Notes under the pieces: generated by a model
What the model was told of the DNA's origin: nothing
Database searches by the model: none
The model's input: the letters and a program-made list of their open reading frames with translations, nothing else
From: Baffinella frigidus
Lineage: Eukaryota; Cryptophyceae; Cryptomonadales; Baffinellaceae
Direction of reading: 5' to 3'
Length of the DNA stretch: 19,534 nt
NCBI GenBank assembly: GCA_026770585.1
Contig: MU647095.1
Span: 7,365 to 26,898 of the forward strand
Program-made: the position numbers and the translations under genes
Shown here: piece after piece, positions 1 through 7,577 of the stretch
Layout of the letters: every line of letters starts with the position of its first letter
Position numbering within the stretch: position 1 is the stretch's first letter

Positions 1-289
1 CTGGGAAAAGAATTCATTGAAAGAATTAAGAGGAAATCTCAACTATAATCATAAGAAGATGAGGGAAGTTACTATCATCATCTGAGAAGATGAGGATATA
101 TTTTACCCCCACCGAGCCTGTGTCCTAAAGGACCTAAAGGATCTGAGGGAGCAGGTCCTGGAGAGAGGTCATGTGCACTCTACATGTTGTGTGCGAACGG
201 AGACAGGGGCGCCATCCCTGGGATAGATTGACTTTGTGTCACTTTTGGGGGGGGGCAGATTTATTTTGTTCAAGCACGAGTCAGGAGTC
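1..289. other. Non-coding flank, nothing recognised
   Basis: This stretch has moderate AT content and no supported exon. It holds short CCTAAAGGA-type units near 125-145, which link it to the dispersed repeats described below. The only open frame here is short and runs straight into the telomere-like repeat, so I do not call it a gene. Confidence 0.6.
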
Positions 290-745
290 AAATTGCTTTG
301 GGTTCAGGGTTCAGGGTTCAGGGTTGATGGTTTGGGGTTTAGGGTTTAGGGTTTAGGGTTCAGGGTTTAGGGTTTAGGGTTTAGAGTTCAGGGTTCAGGG
401 TTCAGGGTTTCGGGTTTAGGGTTTAGGATTTAGGGTTTCGGGGTTTAGGGTTTAGGGTTTAGGGCTCAGGGTTAAGGGCGTAGGGCGTAGGGTTTAGGGT
501 TTAGGGTTTAGGGTTTAGGGTTTAGGGTTTTAGGTTTAGGGTTTAGGTTTTAGGGTTTAGGGTTTAGGTTTTAGGGTTTAGGGTTTAGGGTTTAGGGTTC
601 AAGGTTTAGAATTTAAGGGGTTTAGGGGTCAGGGTTTAAGGTTTAAGGTTTAGAATTGAAAATTTAGGGTTGAGGGGTGAGGGATGAGGGGTGAGGAATG
701 AGGGGTGCGGGGTGCGGGTTGAGGGGTGAGAGGTGAGGGGTAACG
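290..745. repeat. Interstitial TTTAGGG-type telomere-like repeat block
   Basis: About 450 bases of mostly TTTAGGG units with many variants (TTCAGGG, TTTCGGG, TTTTAGGG, GTAGGG), degenerating rightwards into GAGGGGTGAGG. A true telomere end would be far more uniform and would stand at a terminus, so this is an interstitial or amplified block. It lies beyond the 3' end of the minus-strand oxygenase gene. Confidence 0.9.
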
Positions 746-762
746 GAAATGGCATACCTTCA

Positions 763-938
763 CTCACCCCAAGAGAACCACCCTTTACCCCCTCTACACG
801 AGCCTCTGCAGTGGAAGCCTCTGCACTGGAGAGCTAAACGCGATCCGAAAGCAAAAATGCTTTCTCTGCAGTCCTTTCTACGGAAGGGCGTGTCGTTGGG
901 CTATGTTGGACAAAATTAAAATCTAAAGGACCTAAAGG
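763..938 (+). repeat. Dispersed repeat R1, long copy
   Basis: One copy of a repeat that recurs at 4549-4670 (+) and, inverted, at 6718-6890 and 7158-7315. Its core runs from CTCTGCACTGGAGAGCTAAA through a TTTCTACGGAAGGGCGTGT segment to CTATGTTGG and ends in CCTAAAGGACCTAAAGG. It encodes nothing recognisable. Part of it is repeated again at 1002-1077. Confidence 0.8.
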
Positions 939-947
939 CAGAACAAG

Positions 948-1077
948 TTCCGGCGTCCGCCTATGTTGGGAGCTCGAAGAACCTCAAGGACCTAAAGGAC
1001 CTCTGCAGTCCTTTCTAAGGAAGGACGTGTCGTTGGGCTATGTTGGGAGAAATTAAAACCTAAAGGACCTAAAGGGC
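948..1077 (+). repeat. Repeat R2 fragment followed by a partial R1 copy
   Basis: Positions 948-1001 carry the R2 motif (GTCCGCCTATGTTGGGAGCT then CGAAGAACCTCAAGG). The R1 3' part follows at 1002-1077, ending in CCTAAAGGACCTAAAGG. R1 and R2 share the CTATGTTGGGAG and CCTAAAGGA ends, which suggests related elements. Confidence 0.7.
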
Positions 1078-1316
1078 GCTCACTAGTTTTTCTCTCTCTC
1101 TCTAGGACGAGCTAGCGACGGGGGAGACGACCGGCGTAGATGAAGTCGGCGGAAGCCCCACCCACCCTGCGGGGTGGTAGTGATCTCTCTCCTAGGCGGC
1201 GCTTCAGACACGCGACCATTTTTTTTTTGTTTCAAACCATCAACGCCTCACCCCTGCACCAGGCGTTGCTACTCTCAGCGCCAGCCGTGGCCGCGATCGC
1301 CCCCCGCCTCCTTCAG

Positions 1317-1617
1317 GTCCTTGAGGTTCTTCGAGCTCCCAACATAGGCGGACACCGAAACTGGTTCTGTAGAGAGGCCATGCTCGGCGTGGCAACCAAT
1401 ACCGAGTCGTTGACTCCAGAAGCATAGCCCATCTGATCCGTGGATCCCATCAGCCCACCTCTCTCTAGCTAGACCCTACCTGGTGGATTCACCGGAGTAT
1501 CCCACCCTCGCATTCGAGATACCCCTTAACTCCTCGGGCGGTCGAAAGGAAGCATGGCCTTTCTACAGAACCAGTTCCGGTGTCCGCCTATGTTGGGAGC
1601 TCGAAGAACCTTAAGGA
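1317..1617. mobile_element. R2 foldback element with 66-bp arms
   Basis: The arm at 1317-1382 is the near-perfect reverse complement of 1552-1617 (only a few mismatches over 66 bases), with about 170 bases between them. Each arm contains the R2 motif GTCCGCCTATGTTGGGAGCT or its complement. The right arm stops a couple of bases short of the TAG stop codon of the minus-strand gene (1619-1621). No transposase is seen, so it would be non-autonomous or a simple inverted duplication. Confidence 0.8.
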
Positions 1618-1618
1618 C

Positions 1619-1711
1619 CTAAAAGTCACCGGGGCCGGGGCCCTCCAGGGGCCCTCCAGGCTCGGAAACCTCCGAAGCGGCTTCCAGGAAGAAGAGGCCG
1701 TACCGCACGCC
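1619..1711 (-). CDS. Oxygenase terminal exon (Arg for 2-oxoglutarate, stop)
   Basis: The acceptor reads CTCACCAG, then GVRYGLFFLEAASEV follows in phase 0; the exon encodes 30 residues and a TAG at 1621-1619. The Arg of GVRY is the expected 2-oxoglutarate carboxylate ligand, placed correctly after the HGV histidine of the previous exon. The tail is Gly/Pro-rich and probably disordered. Confidence 0.85.
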   Translation of the reverse strand, partial: GVRYGLFFLEAASEVSEPGGPLEGPGPGDF

Positions 1712-4023
1712 CTGGTGAGGGGTTTAGGGTTTGGGGTTTGGGGTTTGGGGTTTGGGGTTTAGGGTTTAGGGTTTAGGGTTTCGGGTTTCGGGTTTAGGGT
1801 TTAGGGTTTGGGGGGTAGGGACCCGCGTGTGGAGGGTGACGCCGTGCACGATGCTGCGGTCGTGCAGCGTCGCGGAGCCGGCCTTCCTACGCGGCACCAC
1901 CAGTCCCTTCTCCGTAGCGAACACCAGCCGCCCGCCGTCGTAGTCTCCCTCGTCGTTCAGCGCCACCTTCAGGGTGTAGGGTTTCGGGTTCAGTATTTCG
2001 GGACCAGGGTTTCGGGGTTTGGGTTTAGTTTGTAGTCACTCTCGTCGTTGAGCGACACCACACAGCGGGCTACCAAGGTATTTTTGGCCTAAATCCGGCC
2101 ACCTTTCCGTTACCTTATCCGTAGGACCCCCCCCTATGCCCCTACGAATTGCCTACCGTAGGGTCGCTGCATAGGTAACGCCGGTCCTGCACACCAGGGC
2201 AACGTTTCCGCAAAGAACACTCTTTCTCGCGCGGTGAGTGACAAGCCACACAGCGGGCTGCGAAGGGATTTTCGGCCCATTTTGGGCCGGGTTTCCGTTA
2301 CCTTATCCGTAGGAACCCCCCTATGTCCCTACGGGCTGCCTACCGTAGGGTCGTAGGTCTTATCTCTCAAGGGTTGTTCGAAATCCCTTCCAAGTCCGCT
2401 GTGCGGTGAGATGCACCAGCAGGGGGTCTCACTACGTGGTCACCCTGGTCTTGTACAGGGGTACCTTGCTCATAAGAAAACGCCCCCCCCCCAGGACTGT
2501 ACAGTAGGCCTATGCCTAGGGCCCTATGGTGGTTCTGGGGAAGGGGGCGCTTTCTTATGGGCGTGGTACCCCTGTAATCAATCAATTCTCTCTCTCTAAC
2601 GTGTATGGTGCGAGACGTGACAGGGGGGGGTCACGTGACAGGGGGGGTCACGTGACGCACCTGCATGGTGCGAAGCGTGACAACCGTGTGAAAGTTGATG
2701 CAGCGTCCGCCCGCCACCGCCTTCACTCTGCTTGAGGGTTTAGGGTTTAGGGTTTAGGGTTTTAGGGTTTAGGGTCTACGATTTTCGGTTTTCGGTTTTC
2801 GGTTTTCGGGTTTCGGGGTTCGGACCGGCGCACCCACACCGTGTACGCTTCCCCGCCAAACCCCCGGAACAGGGCCTCCAGACCTCGCACCCCCTCCTCG
2901 CCCACACGCGCCGCAAGCTCGTCACGCGAGAGCTTCAGCTTGAAGTCCGCCTCCCCAGTAGATTTCTGCTGCTTGTCCGCGAGCTGCATCAGCGCGCCCC
3001 GCGCTCGTGCGTTCAGCCTGGTTTAGAGTTTGGGGTTTAGGGTTTAGGGTTTAGGGTTTTAGGGTTTGGGATTTGGGGTTTAGGGCTAAGAGTTTAGGGT
3101 TTGGGGTTTGGGGTTTAGGGTTTAGGGTGTAGGGTGTAGGGTTTAGGGTTTAGGGTGTTGGGTTTGGGTTTTTGGGTTTGGGTTTTAGGGTTTGGGGTTT
3201 AGGGTTTAGGGTTTAGGGTTTAGGGTTTAGGGTCTGTCACTACAGCTCTCGAACGTCCTGTGCGCCTTGACCCCAAGTCCTAGGGTTGGGGGTTGGGGTT
3301 GAGGGTTTAGAGATTTCATCCCGTCCCCAAATACAATATATTATTGGGAACTCCGAACTTCTTGTACAAACAATAAAACTCAGGACTTTGAAAATCCAAT
3401 TTGAGATTTAAAGCTCCAAGTTTTTAAAATTGTACCAGGTTCTGAGTTCCCAAGAATATATTGTATTTGGGGGCCCGATGAGATTATGATTATGGTAAGG
3501 GTTCAGGGTTTAGGAGTAGGGGGTACCTCGCAGGATCGCGCGGGCGTCGTCAGCAGAGGCGGCGTCCCCCTTGAGGAAGCGCGTACCCCCCGCGTCCGCA
3601 TGCCCGCCCTTATCCGGGGACATGTTGAATTTAAAAGAAAATGGATCCCTATGTGTTCATAGGAGTTGGAAAAAGATTAATCAGGGCCCTAAGTGAATTC
3701 AATTAGGGAAGAACCCGATTTGATAGTCCATTTTCTTTTAAATCAAGCATGTTGCGGGATGAGACCCACTCCCCGATGTCTCCTCGATGTCTCAAGATCA
3801 AAAACAGAGTACTTCCTTGCTGGATTCCGTAGTCCACGATCGTGCGGTCGGGTCTAGGGTGGGCGAGATCGCCCACCCTCTCCACTCCCAGCTCTGCAAA
3901 CGCCCCCGCCGCACTCTCCAATTTCCACTCGACCAGCAGCGCTTGCAAATCCTCTTCGGCCCCCGTGGCACCCGCGTCCTGCGCCGCCCCGCCCCCAGCC
4001 GCACCACTGGCTTTGCGTGGCAT
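1619..4023 (-). CDS. 2-oxoglutarate/Fe(II) oxygenase (prolyl-4-hydroxylase type), multi-exon, with SAM-like and ubiquitin-like N-terminus
   Basis: A split gene read on the minus strand. The last four exons join in consistent phases (phase 2, 0, 0) to give the catalytic barrel in family order: an LRR-like motif before the core (VWVRRVKAVAGGRC), the first ligand strand FHTVVTLRTMQVALND, YDGGRLVFATEKGLVVP, the distal histidine in IVHGV, and the 2-oxoglutarate arginine in GVRYGLFF eight residues after it. It ends at TAG. Family members hydroxylate protein or small substrates with iron, oxygen and 2-oxoglutarate. The usual HxD iron motif is here H-T-V, so the Asp ligand is missing. Upstream, in the same orientation, are exons with a SAM-like stretch and a ubiquitin C-terminal-half stretch. 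Their link to the catalytic exons is inferred: one junction (3527 to 3017) is out of phase by one base as drawn, so an exon may be missing or an alternative acceptor may be used. Substrate is unknown. Confidence 0.8.
1712..1822. repeat. Telomere-like repeat filling an oxygenase intron
   Basis: The intron between the HGV exon and the terminal exon is almost entirely TTTAGGG/TTTGGGG units on the plus strand, so the transcript would carry CCCUAAA. The joined protein across it has the exact family spacing, which supports this being a spliced intron. Confidence 0.85.
1823..1966 (-). CDS. Oxygenase exon with YDGGRLVFA and distal His
   Basis: 48 codons, phase 0 at both ends. It is flanked by an acceptor (CCCTGAAG) and a donor (GTCCCTAC). 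It reads VALNDEGDYDGGRLVFA, then GSATLHDRSIVHGV, the typical double-stranded beta-helix segment with the distal iron-binding histidine. Both flanking introns consist largely of CCCTAAA units in the sense direction. Confidence 0.9.
2032..2058 (-). pseudogene. Truncated copy of the VALND oxygenase exon
   Basis: Reads VSLNDESDY, clearly related to VALNDEGDY at the start of the exon at 1966, then breaks into telomere-like repeat. It lies in the intron just upstream of the full exon. At its other side it abuts a truncated copy of the CACACAGCGG element. Confidence 0.8.
2058..2180 (+). mobile_element. R3 palindromic element, truncated copy
   Basis: Starts with CCACACAGCGGGCT, then a segment with CCGTTACCTTATCCGTAGGA that matches the complete copies at 2246, 13362 and 13587. 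The right terminal repeat is missing. Confidence 0.75.
2246..2406 (+). mobile_element. R3 MITE-like element, complete copy
   Basis: About 161 bases bounded by CCACACAGCGGGCTGCGAAG and its complement ending CCGCTGTGCGG. It is the same length as the copies at 13362-13522 and 13587-13748. Non-coding, with terminal inverted repeats of more than 20 bases, which fits a non-autonomous DNA element. It lies in an intron of the oxygenase gene. Confidence 0.85.
2455..2575. mobile_element. Palindromic MITE-like element
   Basis: ACAGGGGTACCTTGCTCATA plus the next 12 bases at the left is complementary, with few mismatches, to 2543-2575 at the right (33-base arms, total about 120 bases). Intronic and non-coding. 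Confidence 0.8.
2601..2621 (-). pseudogene. Fragment copy of the FHTV oxygenase exon
   Basis: Seven codons reading VTSRTIH followed by GTTAGA, matching VTLRTMQ followed by GTGCGT at the end of the exon at 2661-2727. It sits about 40 bases downstream, after two copies of a TCACGTGACAGGGGGGG unit that also look duplicated. Confidence 0.7.
2661..2727 (-). CDS. Oxygenase exon with the (altered) HxD iron motif
   Basis: The acceptor is AGCAG and the donor GTGCGT. One base completes the split Arg codon, then VKAVAGGRCINFHTVVTLRT leads to MQ. In this family the segment is normally F-H-x-D followed by a variable residue and then (S/T)LRTMQV. Here the Asp position is GTT (Val), one base away from GAT. 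The exon fits its neighbours in phase. Confidence 0.85.
2735..2820. repeat. TTTAGGG/TTTTCGG repeats in an oxygenase intron
   Basis: TTTAGGG units followed by GGTTTTC units fill the intron between the exons ending at 2826 and starting at 2727. Confidence 0.85.
2826..3017 (-). CDS. Oxygenase exon preceding the catalytic core
   Basis: The acceptor is AAACCAG at 3020-3018 and the donor GTCCGA. It encodes about 63 residues containing LSRDELAARVGEEGVRGLEA and EAYTVWVRR. A helical stretch followed by a strand with RR is what precedes the HxD strand in this oxygenase group. The start needs two bases from an upstream exon, so the gene extends further 5'. Confidence 0.85.
3021..3312. repeat. TTTAGGG-type repeats in an oxygenase intron
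   Basis: Degenerate TTTAGGG/TTTGGGG array interrupted at 3236-3285 by a unique GC-rich stretch. On the minus strand that stretch could be a small exon (acceptor CCTAG, then LGVKAHRTFESC), but its phases do not bridge the neighbouring exons. Confidence 0.8.
3313..3484. mobile_element. Palindromic MITE-like element, 41-base arms
   Basis: The arm at 3313-3353 (containing CCCCAAATACAATATATT) is complementary, with a few mismatches, to 3444-3484. The interior continues as a weaker inverted repeat (GAACTTCTTGTACAA against TTGTACCAGGTTC). AT-rich against its GC-rich surroundings. Confidence 0.85.
3527..3623 (-). CDS. Probable middle exon of the oxygenase gene
   Basis: An open stretch reading MSPDKGGHADAGGTRFLKGD then AASADDARAILR, ending in phase 1 at a donor GTACCC. 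It is GC-rich like the other exons and sits between the ubiquitin-like exon and the catalytic exons. The 5' boundary is uncertain because a 130-base palindromic element abuts it at 3621; an acceptor AG at GATAAG inside the segment is possible. I do not recognise a domain. Confidence 0.55.
3621..3754. mobile_element. Palindromic MITE-like element between two exons
   Basis: The ends are complementary over about 25 bases around TTTAAAAGAAAATGGA. On the minus strand AACATG stands at both outer edges, so the duplicated target could be CATG or AACATG. It separates the ubiquitin-like exon from the middle exon and is probably intronic. Confidence 0.8.
3763..4023 (-). CDS. First exon: SAM-like stretch plus ubiquitin-like C-terminal half
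   Basis: The proposed start is ATG at 4023-4021 (MPRKASGAAGG). Residues about 22-55 (LLVEWKLESAAGAFAELGVE and on) have the pattern of the front of a SAM domain. Residues from about 60 read RTIVDYGIQQGSTLFLILRH then RG, which matches the last two strands of ubiquitin, including the YxIQ and LxLxLRxRG pattern. The first half of a ubiquitin fold is absent. Possible donors near 3765-3770 (GTGGGT or GTCTCA) precede a palindromic element. Start and end are uncertain. Confidence 0.55.
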
Positions 4024-4161
4024 CTCTCCTGCTCTCTGTGTCGCCCTCGCTTGTCCGTGAAAGGTGTCAGCCACTTGACCTTTCACTTCCCTTCGTTCGC
4101 CGCGATTTTGGGCCGCAAATTAACAACTCATTTTCCAAACGTTTTTAAAATTCTTTTTAGA

Positions 4162-4173
4162 ATTTTATATAAA
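4162..4173 (-). promoter_or_regulatory. Possible TATA-like element
   Basis: On the minus strand this reads TTTATATAAAAT in an AT-rich stretch about 140 bases upstream of the proposed ATG at 4023. Position and composition are the only support, and the flanking AAACGTTTTT segments form an imperfect inverted repeat that could explain the AT richness instead. Confidence 0.2.
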
Positions 4174-4336
4174 CGTTTTTATTTTTGGACGAGAGGCGGG
4201 CCCGTCCAGAGTTCGGCGTAGAAAATAAATAAAAAACAGATCATGACTGAGGCCGATAAGGGGGAGGGCATCGGTGCTGCATTTCGCCAACAGCGGTCAC
4301 CTGGTCAGGTGGGCCGATCAGCGCCACAGCGGATGC

Positions 4337-4388
4337 CAAATTAGTACCAGCTGAGTTTTAAATTAGTACCAGCTGAGTTTTAAAATAG
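4337..4388 (+). repeat. Tandem pair of a 22-base unit
   Basis: AAATTAGTACCAGCTGAGTT followed by TT occurs twice in direct succession. No coding potential. Confidence 0.8.
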
Positions 4389-4439
4389 ATGTAGGACAGT
4401 GCACCGAGGATTGGCCTTGAAGCCTATGGTGGCAGTTAC

Positions 4440-4690
4440 AAGAACCTAAAGAACCTAAAAATGCTTTCTATGCAGATCCTATCTACGGAAGGGCGTGTCG
4501 TTGGGCCATGTTGGGAGAAATTAAAACCTAAAGGACCTAAAGGCCGAGCCTCTGCACTGGAGAGCTAAACGCGATCCGAAAGCAAAAATGCTTTCTCTGC
4601 AGTCCTTTCTACGGAAGGGCGTGCCGTTGGGCTATGTTGGGCGAAATTAAAACCTAAAGGACCTAAAGGACCTGCAGGTCCTGCTCAAGG
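4440..4690 (+). repeat. Dispersed repeat R1, partial copy then long copy
   Basis: A partial copy (4455-4541) is followed by a fuller one (4549-4670); both end in CCTAAAGGACCTAAAGG. The second keeps the GCACTGGAGAGCTAAACGCG segment. Confidence 0.85.
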
Positions 4691-4750
4691 CTCAAGGGCC
4701 TCATTCAGGACCTGCATCGAGAGCAATAAAGAAGAAGAAGAGAAGATTTC

Positions 4751-5230
4751 GTGAACCAGACAAAAGTTAACTTAGCACATTTTTTGCCAACGTCCGACCC
4801 CCCTCCGCAAACTATCATTGACCCCCCCAAATACACAAAAATCCACGCTCAAGACGCGTACAGATACAAAAGAGCCTTAACAGACCCCTCAAACCAATCT
4901 CAGACACCCGCAACCCCACATGACGCACCCTCGACTCTATGGCATCTATGCTGCAACAGATACGACCTCTCTCTCACCGCCCCGACTGGATGCTGCGACC
5001 TCGTCACCAATACTTTCCCTGGCAATCTCAACTCTGGCAACGGAACAGCAGGATGGTGGGCAAACTCCTTCGAATTCGGCCTCGGATGGGAATATACGTG
5101 CTTCCTCCAACGACCATTCCTGCGAATGCTAGCTCCGTGCACCTGTCCCACTCTGAACAACCAACTCCAACAAGAACGCAAATGCCACCAGCATGGCCCC
5201 CAATTCTCTACCTCTCTATGTGTGAGCCTC
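4751..5230 (+). other. Unrecognised open stretch, possibly old coding sequence
   Basis: Several overlapping plus-strand frames stay open. One runs from 4751 (a GTG, not ATG, and ending only in the palindrome after 5222); another from 4939 reads MASMLQQIRPLSHRPDWMLR. Composition is A/C-rich, unlike the GC-rich exons of both neighbouring genes, and no family is recognisable. It could be a degraded element gene or chance openness of stop-poor sequence. I assign no function. Confidence 0.2.
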
Positions 5231-5325
5231 GGTCGGACAGGTGATGTGCCTCGATGGTTTACTAATGAAGGTATACCTTCATTAGTCAACCACCGAGGCT
5301 CGTCACCTGTCCGACCGAGGCTCAC
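5222..5325. repeat. 104-base palindrome without a loop
   Basis: Positions 5222-5273 are complementary to 5274-5325 with about four mismatches in 52. The centre is GGTATACC. Each arm contains GCCTCGGTCGGACAGGTGA. It could extrude as a cruciform. Confidence 0.9.
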
Positions 5326-5375
5326 ACTGAAGGCTACTCTCGAAAAAGGAGAGGGTCCTAGGCTCCTAGGAATTT

Positions 5376-5511
5376 ATCCGGGGAGACCTATTTTTCTTTC
5401 ATTTCCTGGCAAGAAAAATTACTACACAATTCGTTGTTACTAGTAATATTAAAGCATTTGTGCAGTAATTTTCGTTGCCAGGAAATGAAAGAAAAATGAG
5501 TTTCCCCCGAT
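5376..5511. mobile_element. MITE-like element with about 54-base arms
   Basis: The left arm, with CTTTCATTTCCTGGCAAG and AAAATTACT, is complementary to the right arm, with CTTGC-type variation, over about 54 bases. The AT-rich centre contains TTACTAGTAATATTAA. Non-coding and intergenic. Confidence 0.85.
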
Positions 5512-6229
5512 AAGAATATGACTGCTGTGGGACCCTAGAGCGGCGCGTTTTCTTACCCGCGAGTAACTCATGCAGCGGTCTAAGCTCAGTTTCTTTACAT
5601 AAGCGTGCTCCTGGGCATGAGTAAAGGTCTCTCCCCCCCTCTCTTTTCTCCGTGTTTTGGTGTTAGATGAGATTCCGGGGGTGCGTGTCCCTTCTTAGCG
5701 TACATGTAAGCAAACACTATACTGCATCTATTCTATGCCGGTACTGATTTACAAAAGAGTTGTTAATTTGCCCTCGAAAATATCACGGAGGAGGTGAAGC
5801 ACAGTTAGTTTGTGGGCTGTGAAGTTTGTGTTGGAAGGGCTGTTAGTGCTTTAGGTCCTTTAGGTTCTTTTAACTCCCACCATAGGAGGACACTGGAACT
5901 GTTGATTGCATCTGCCGATGCTTTACTGTACTACAATCAGTTTAATTTACAAAGGAGTTGTGAATTTGGACTCCAAAACTACGGCGAACGAAGTCCGCGA
6001 ATGATCGGTGAAGGAGTAGGAAGGCTGCACCTGCCAGGTCTTTAGGCCCTGAAGGTTTTGAATGCTCCCAACATAGTGAGACGCTTGGCCTTTCTATGGA
6101 CTCGGCAGAACCGGCTCGAAGAACCTACAGGACCTAAAGAATTGATTAAAGCGGATCGTCGATGTCAGCCTGTGCCGTCCCCGAGCAAGGACCGGATCGG
6201 TCTTGCTCATTTCACCGATGAACGATGGC
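5512..6229. repeat. Intergenic stretch with R2 fragments and a diverged duplication
   Basis: No supported gene. R2-like pieces lie at about 5848-5898 and 6035-6140 (CCTTTAGGTTCTTTTAACTC; CTCGAAGAACCTACAGGACC). A roughly 40-base AT-rich segment around 5745 (ACTGATTTACAAAAGAGTTG) returns in diverged form around 5938, so part of the region is duplicated. Confidence 0.55.
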
Positions 6230-6330
6230 AGGGTAAATCTTTGGTGCTTTGGTGCTTTGTATTACACTCACATCGAAGGCCACGCCCACCGCACTCTTGA
6301 GGATCTGGGAGCAATTTACGGATGAGCTCC
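6230..6330 (+). repeat. Repeated segment shared with 6991-7094
   Basis: AAATCTTTGGTGCTTTGGTG and roughly 80 following bases, including CACATCGAAGGCCACGCCCA, recur nearly unchanged at 6991-7094. Confidence 0.85.
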
Positions 6331-6381
6331 TCGACCCAACCTGTACAGCTGCGGCGGGCGCCACCTTGTACGAACGACCAC

Positions 6382-6592
6382 CCACTCGAGGATAGAAATG
6401 TGACTATTTTAAAAGTTTTAACTTGACATGTCCTTTACAAGTGGACCGCTGTGTAGTAATTTTCACACAGATATCTGGTTTTGGTCGCGTAGCTGGAGGA
6501 ATTCCCCCAGCTACGTGACCAAACCCGCCTGTGACTGGTACAAATGTTTACAACCCCACATTTAAAATGCTCCCCTTTCCAGCCTCGAGTGG
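6382..6592. mobile_element. Inverted-repeat element with an inner hairpin
   Basis: The ends CCACTCGAGGAT and AGCCTCGAGTGG are complementary, and an inner palindrome (6478-6526, GGTCGCGTAGCTGG against CCAGCTACGTGACC) sits near the middle. The terminal repeat is short, so the limits are tentative. Confidence 0.55.
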
Positions 6593-6717
6593 ACACGCCG
6601 CCACTTGAAATCTCTAATCGGGGTTGAATCCCTTTACTAGGAATTTTAAAGGCCTAAAAAGGCATTGTACACGCTGTGCATTTGTTGTAAAAAGTAAAGT
6701 GTTAAAGTGGGGAAGGC

Positions 6718-7440
6718 AGGGTCCTTGAGGTCCTTTAGGTTTTAATTTCCCCCAACATATGCCAACGACACGCCCTTCCGTAGAAAGGACTGCAGAGAAA
6801 GTATTTTTACTTTCGGATCGGGTTTAGCTCTCCAGTGCAGAGGCTCGTGAAGAGGGGATACAGGGTGGTTCTCTTGGGGTGCTTGAGTTGATCCAGAGGA
6901 TCGCGCTCGCCCACACTCCGAACCCAAGTCAGCCTTTATGAGGCTCATGGTATCCCATGGTTGGAGTATAGGAGCTTCAACCACGGATACCCCAGGTAAA
7001 TCTTTGGTGCTTTGGTGCTTTGTATTACACTCACATCGAAGGCCACGCCCACCTCACTCTTGAGGAGATGGGAACAATCTATGGATGAGCTCCCCGGAAC
7101 TACCCATAGGGGTTGGACCGAGCCCCTTTCTCCAGTGGTGCAGCGATGCGCCCCCCCTTTTCAGGTCCTTTAGGTTTTGATTTCTCCCAACATATGCCAA
7201 CGACACGCCCTTCCGTAGAAAGGACTGCAGAGAAAGCATTTTTGCTTCCGGATCGCGATTAGCTCTCCAGTGCAGAGGCTCGTGAAGAGGGGATACAGGG
7301 TGAGTTCTTTGTGGGGTATTTGAGTTATCCCAAAGAGGAACGCGCTCGCACACACACCGAACCCCAAGTCAGCCTTGATGAGGCTCATGGTATCCCATGA
7401 TTGGAGTATGAGAGCTCCAACCACGGATACCCCACATGGT
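6718..7440 (-). repeat. Direct duplication containing two inverted R1 copies
   Basis: Positions 6722-6994 and 7162-7434 are near-identical direct repeats about 440 bases apart. Each holds an R1 copy in minus orientation followed by CATGGTATCCCATG and CAACCACGGATACCCCA. Between them is the second copy of the 6230-6330 segment. The open frames here only follow the repeat and are not called genes. Confidence 0.85.
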
Positions 7441-7577
7441 GAGGGGGGTTGTGTGTGGGGGTGAGGTGGAATCAGTCAAGACACCAGAGGTGAAATGAGA
7501 GAGATGTGGTTGTGTAGGGGTTTCCCCAAATGTACGGACGTCAGCAAAGTTAAGGGTGATCCAAACATCAAAACAAA

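Noticed and set aside
290-745. A chromosome end (true telomere)
   Set aside because: The repeats are too degenerate, lie inside the window with unique sequence on both sides, and similar arrays fill introns throughout.
3236-3285. Extra small oxygenase exon (LGVKAHRTFESC)
   Set aside because: A possible acceptor exists and the phase fits the upstream exon, but no donor restores the phase needed by the exon at 3017.
4751-5443. A 230-residue protein gene
   Set aside because: The frame starts at GTG, has no family resemblance, and its C-terminal third is translated from a palindrome and a MITE-like element.
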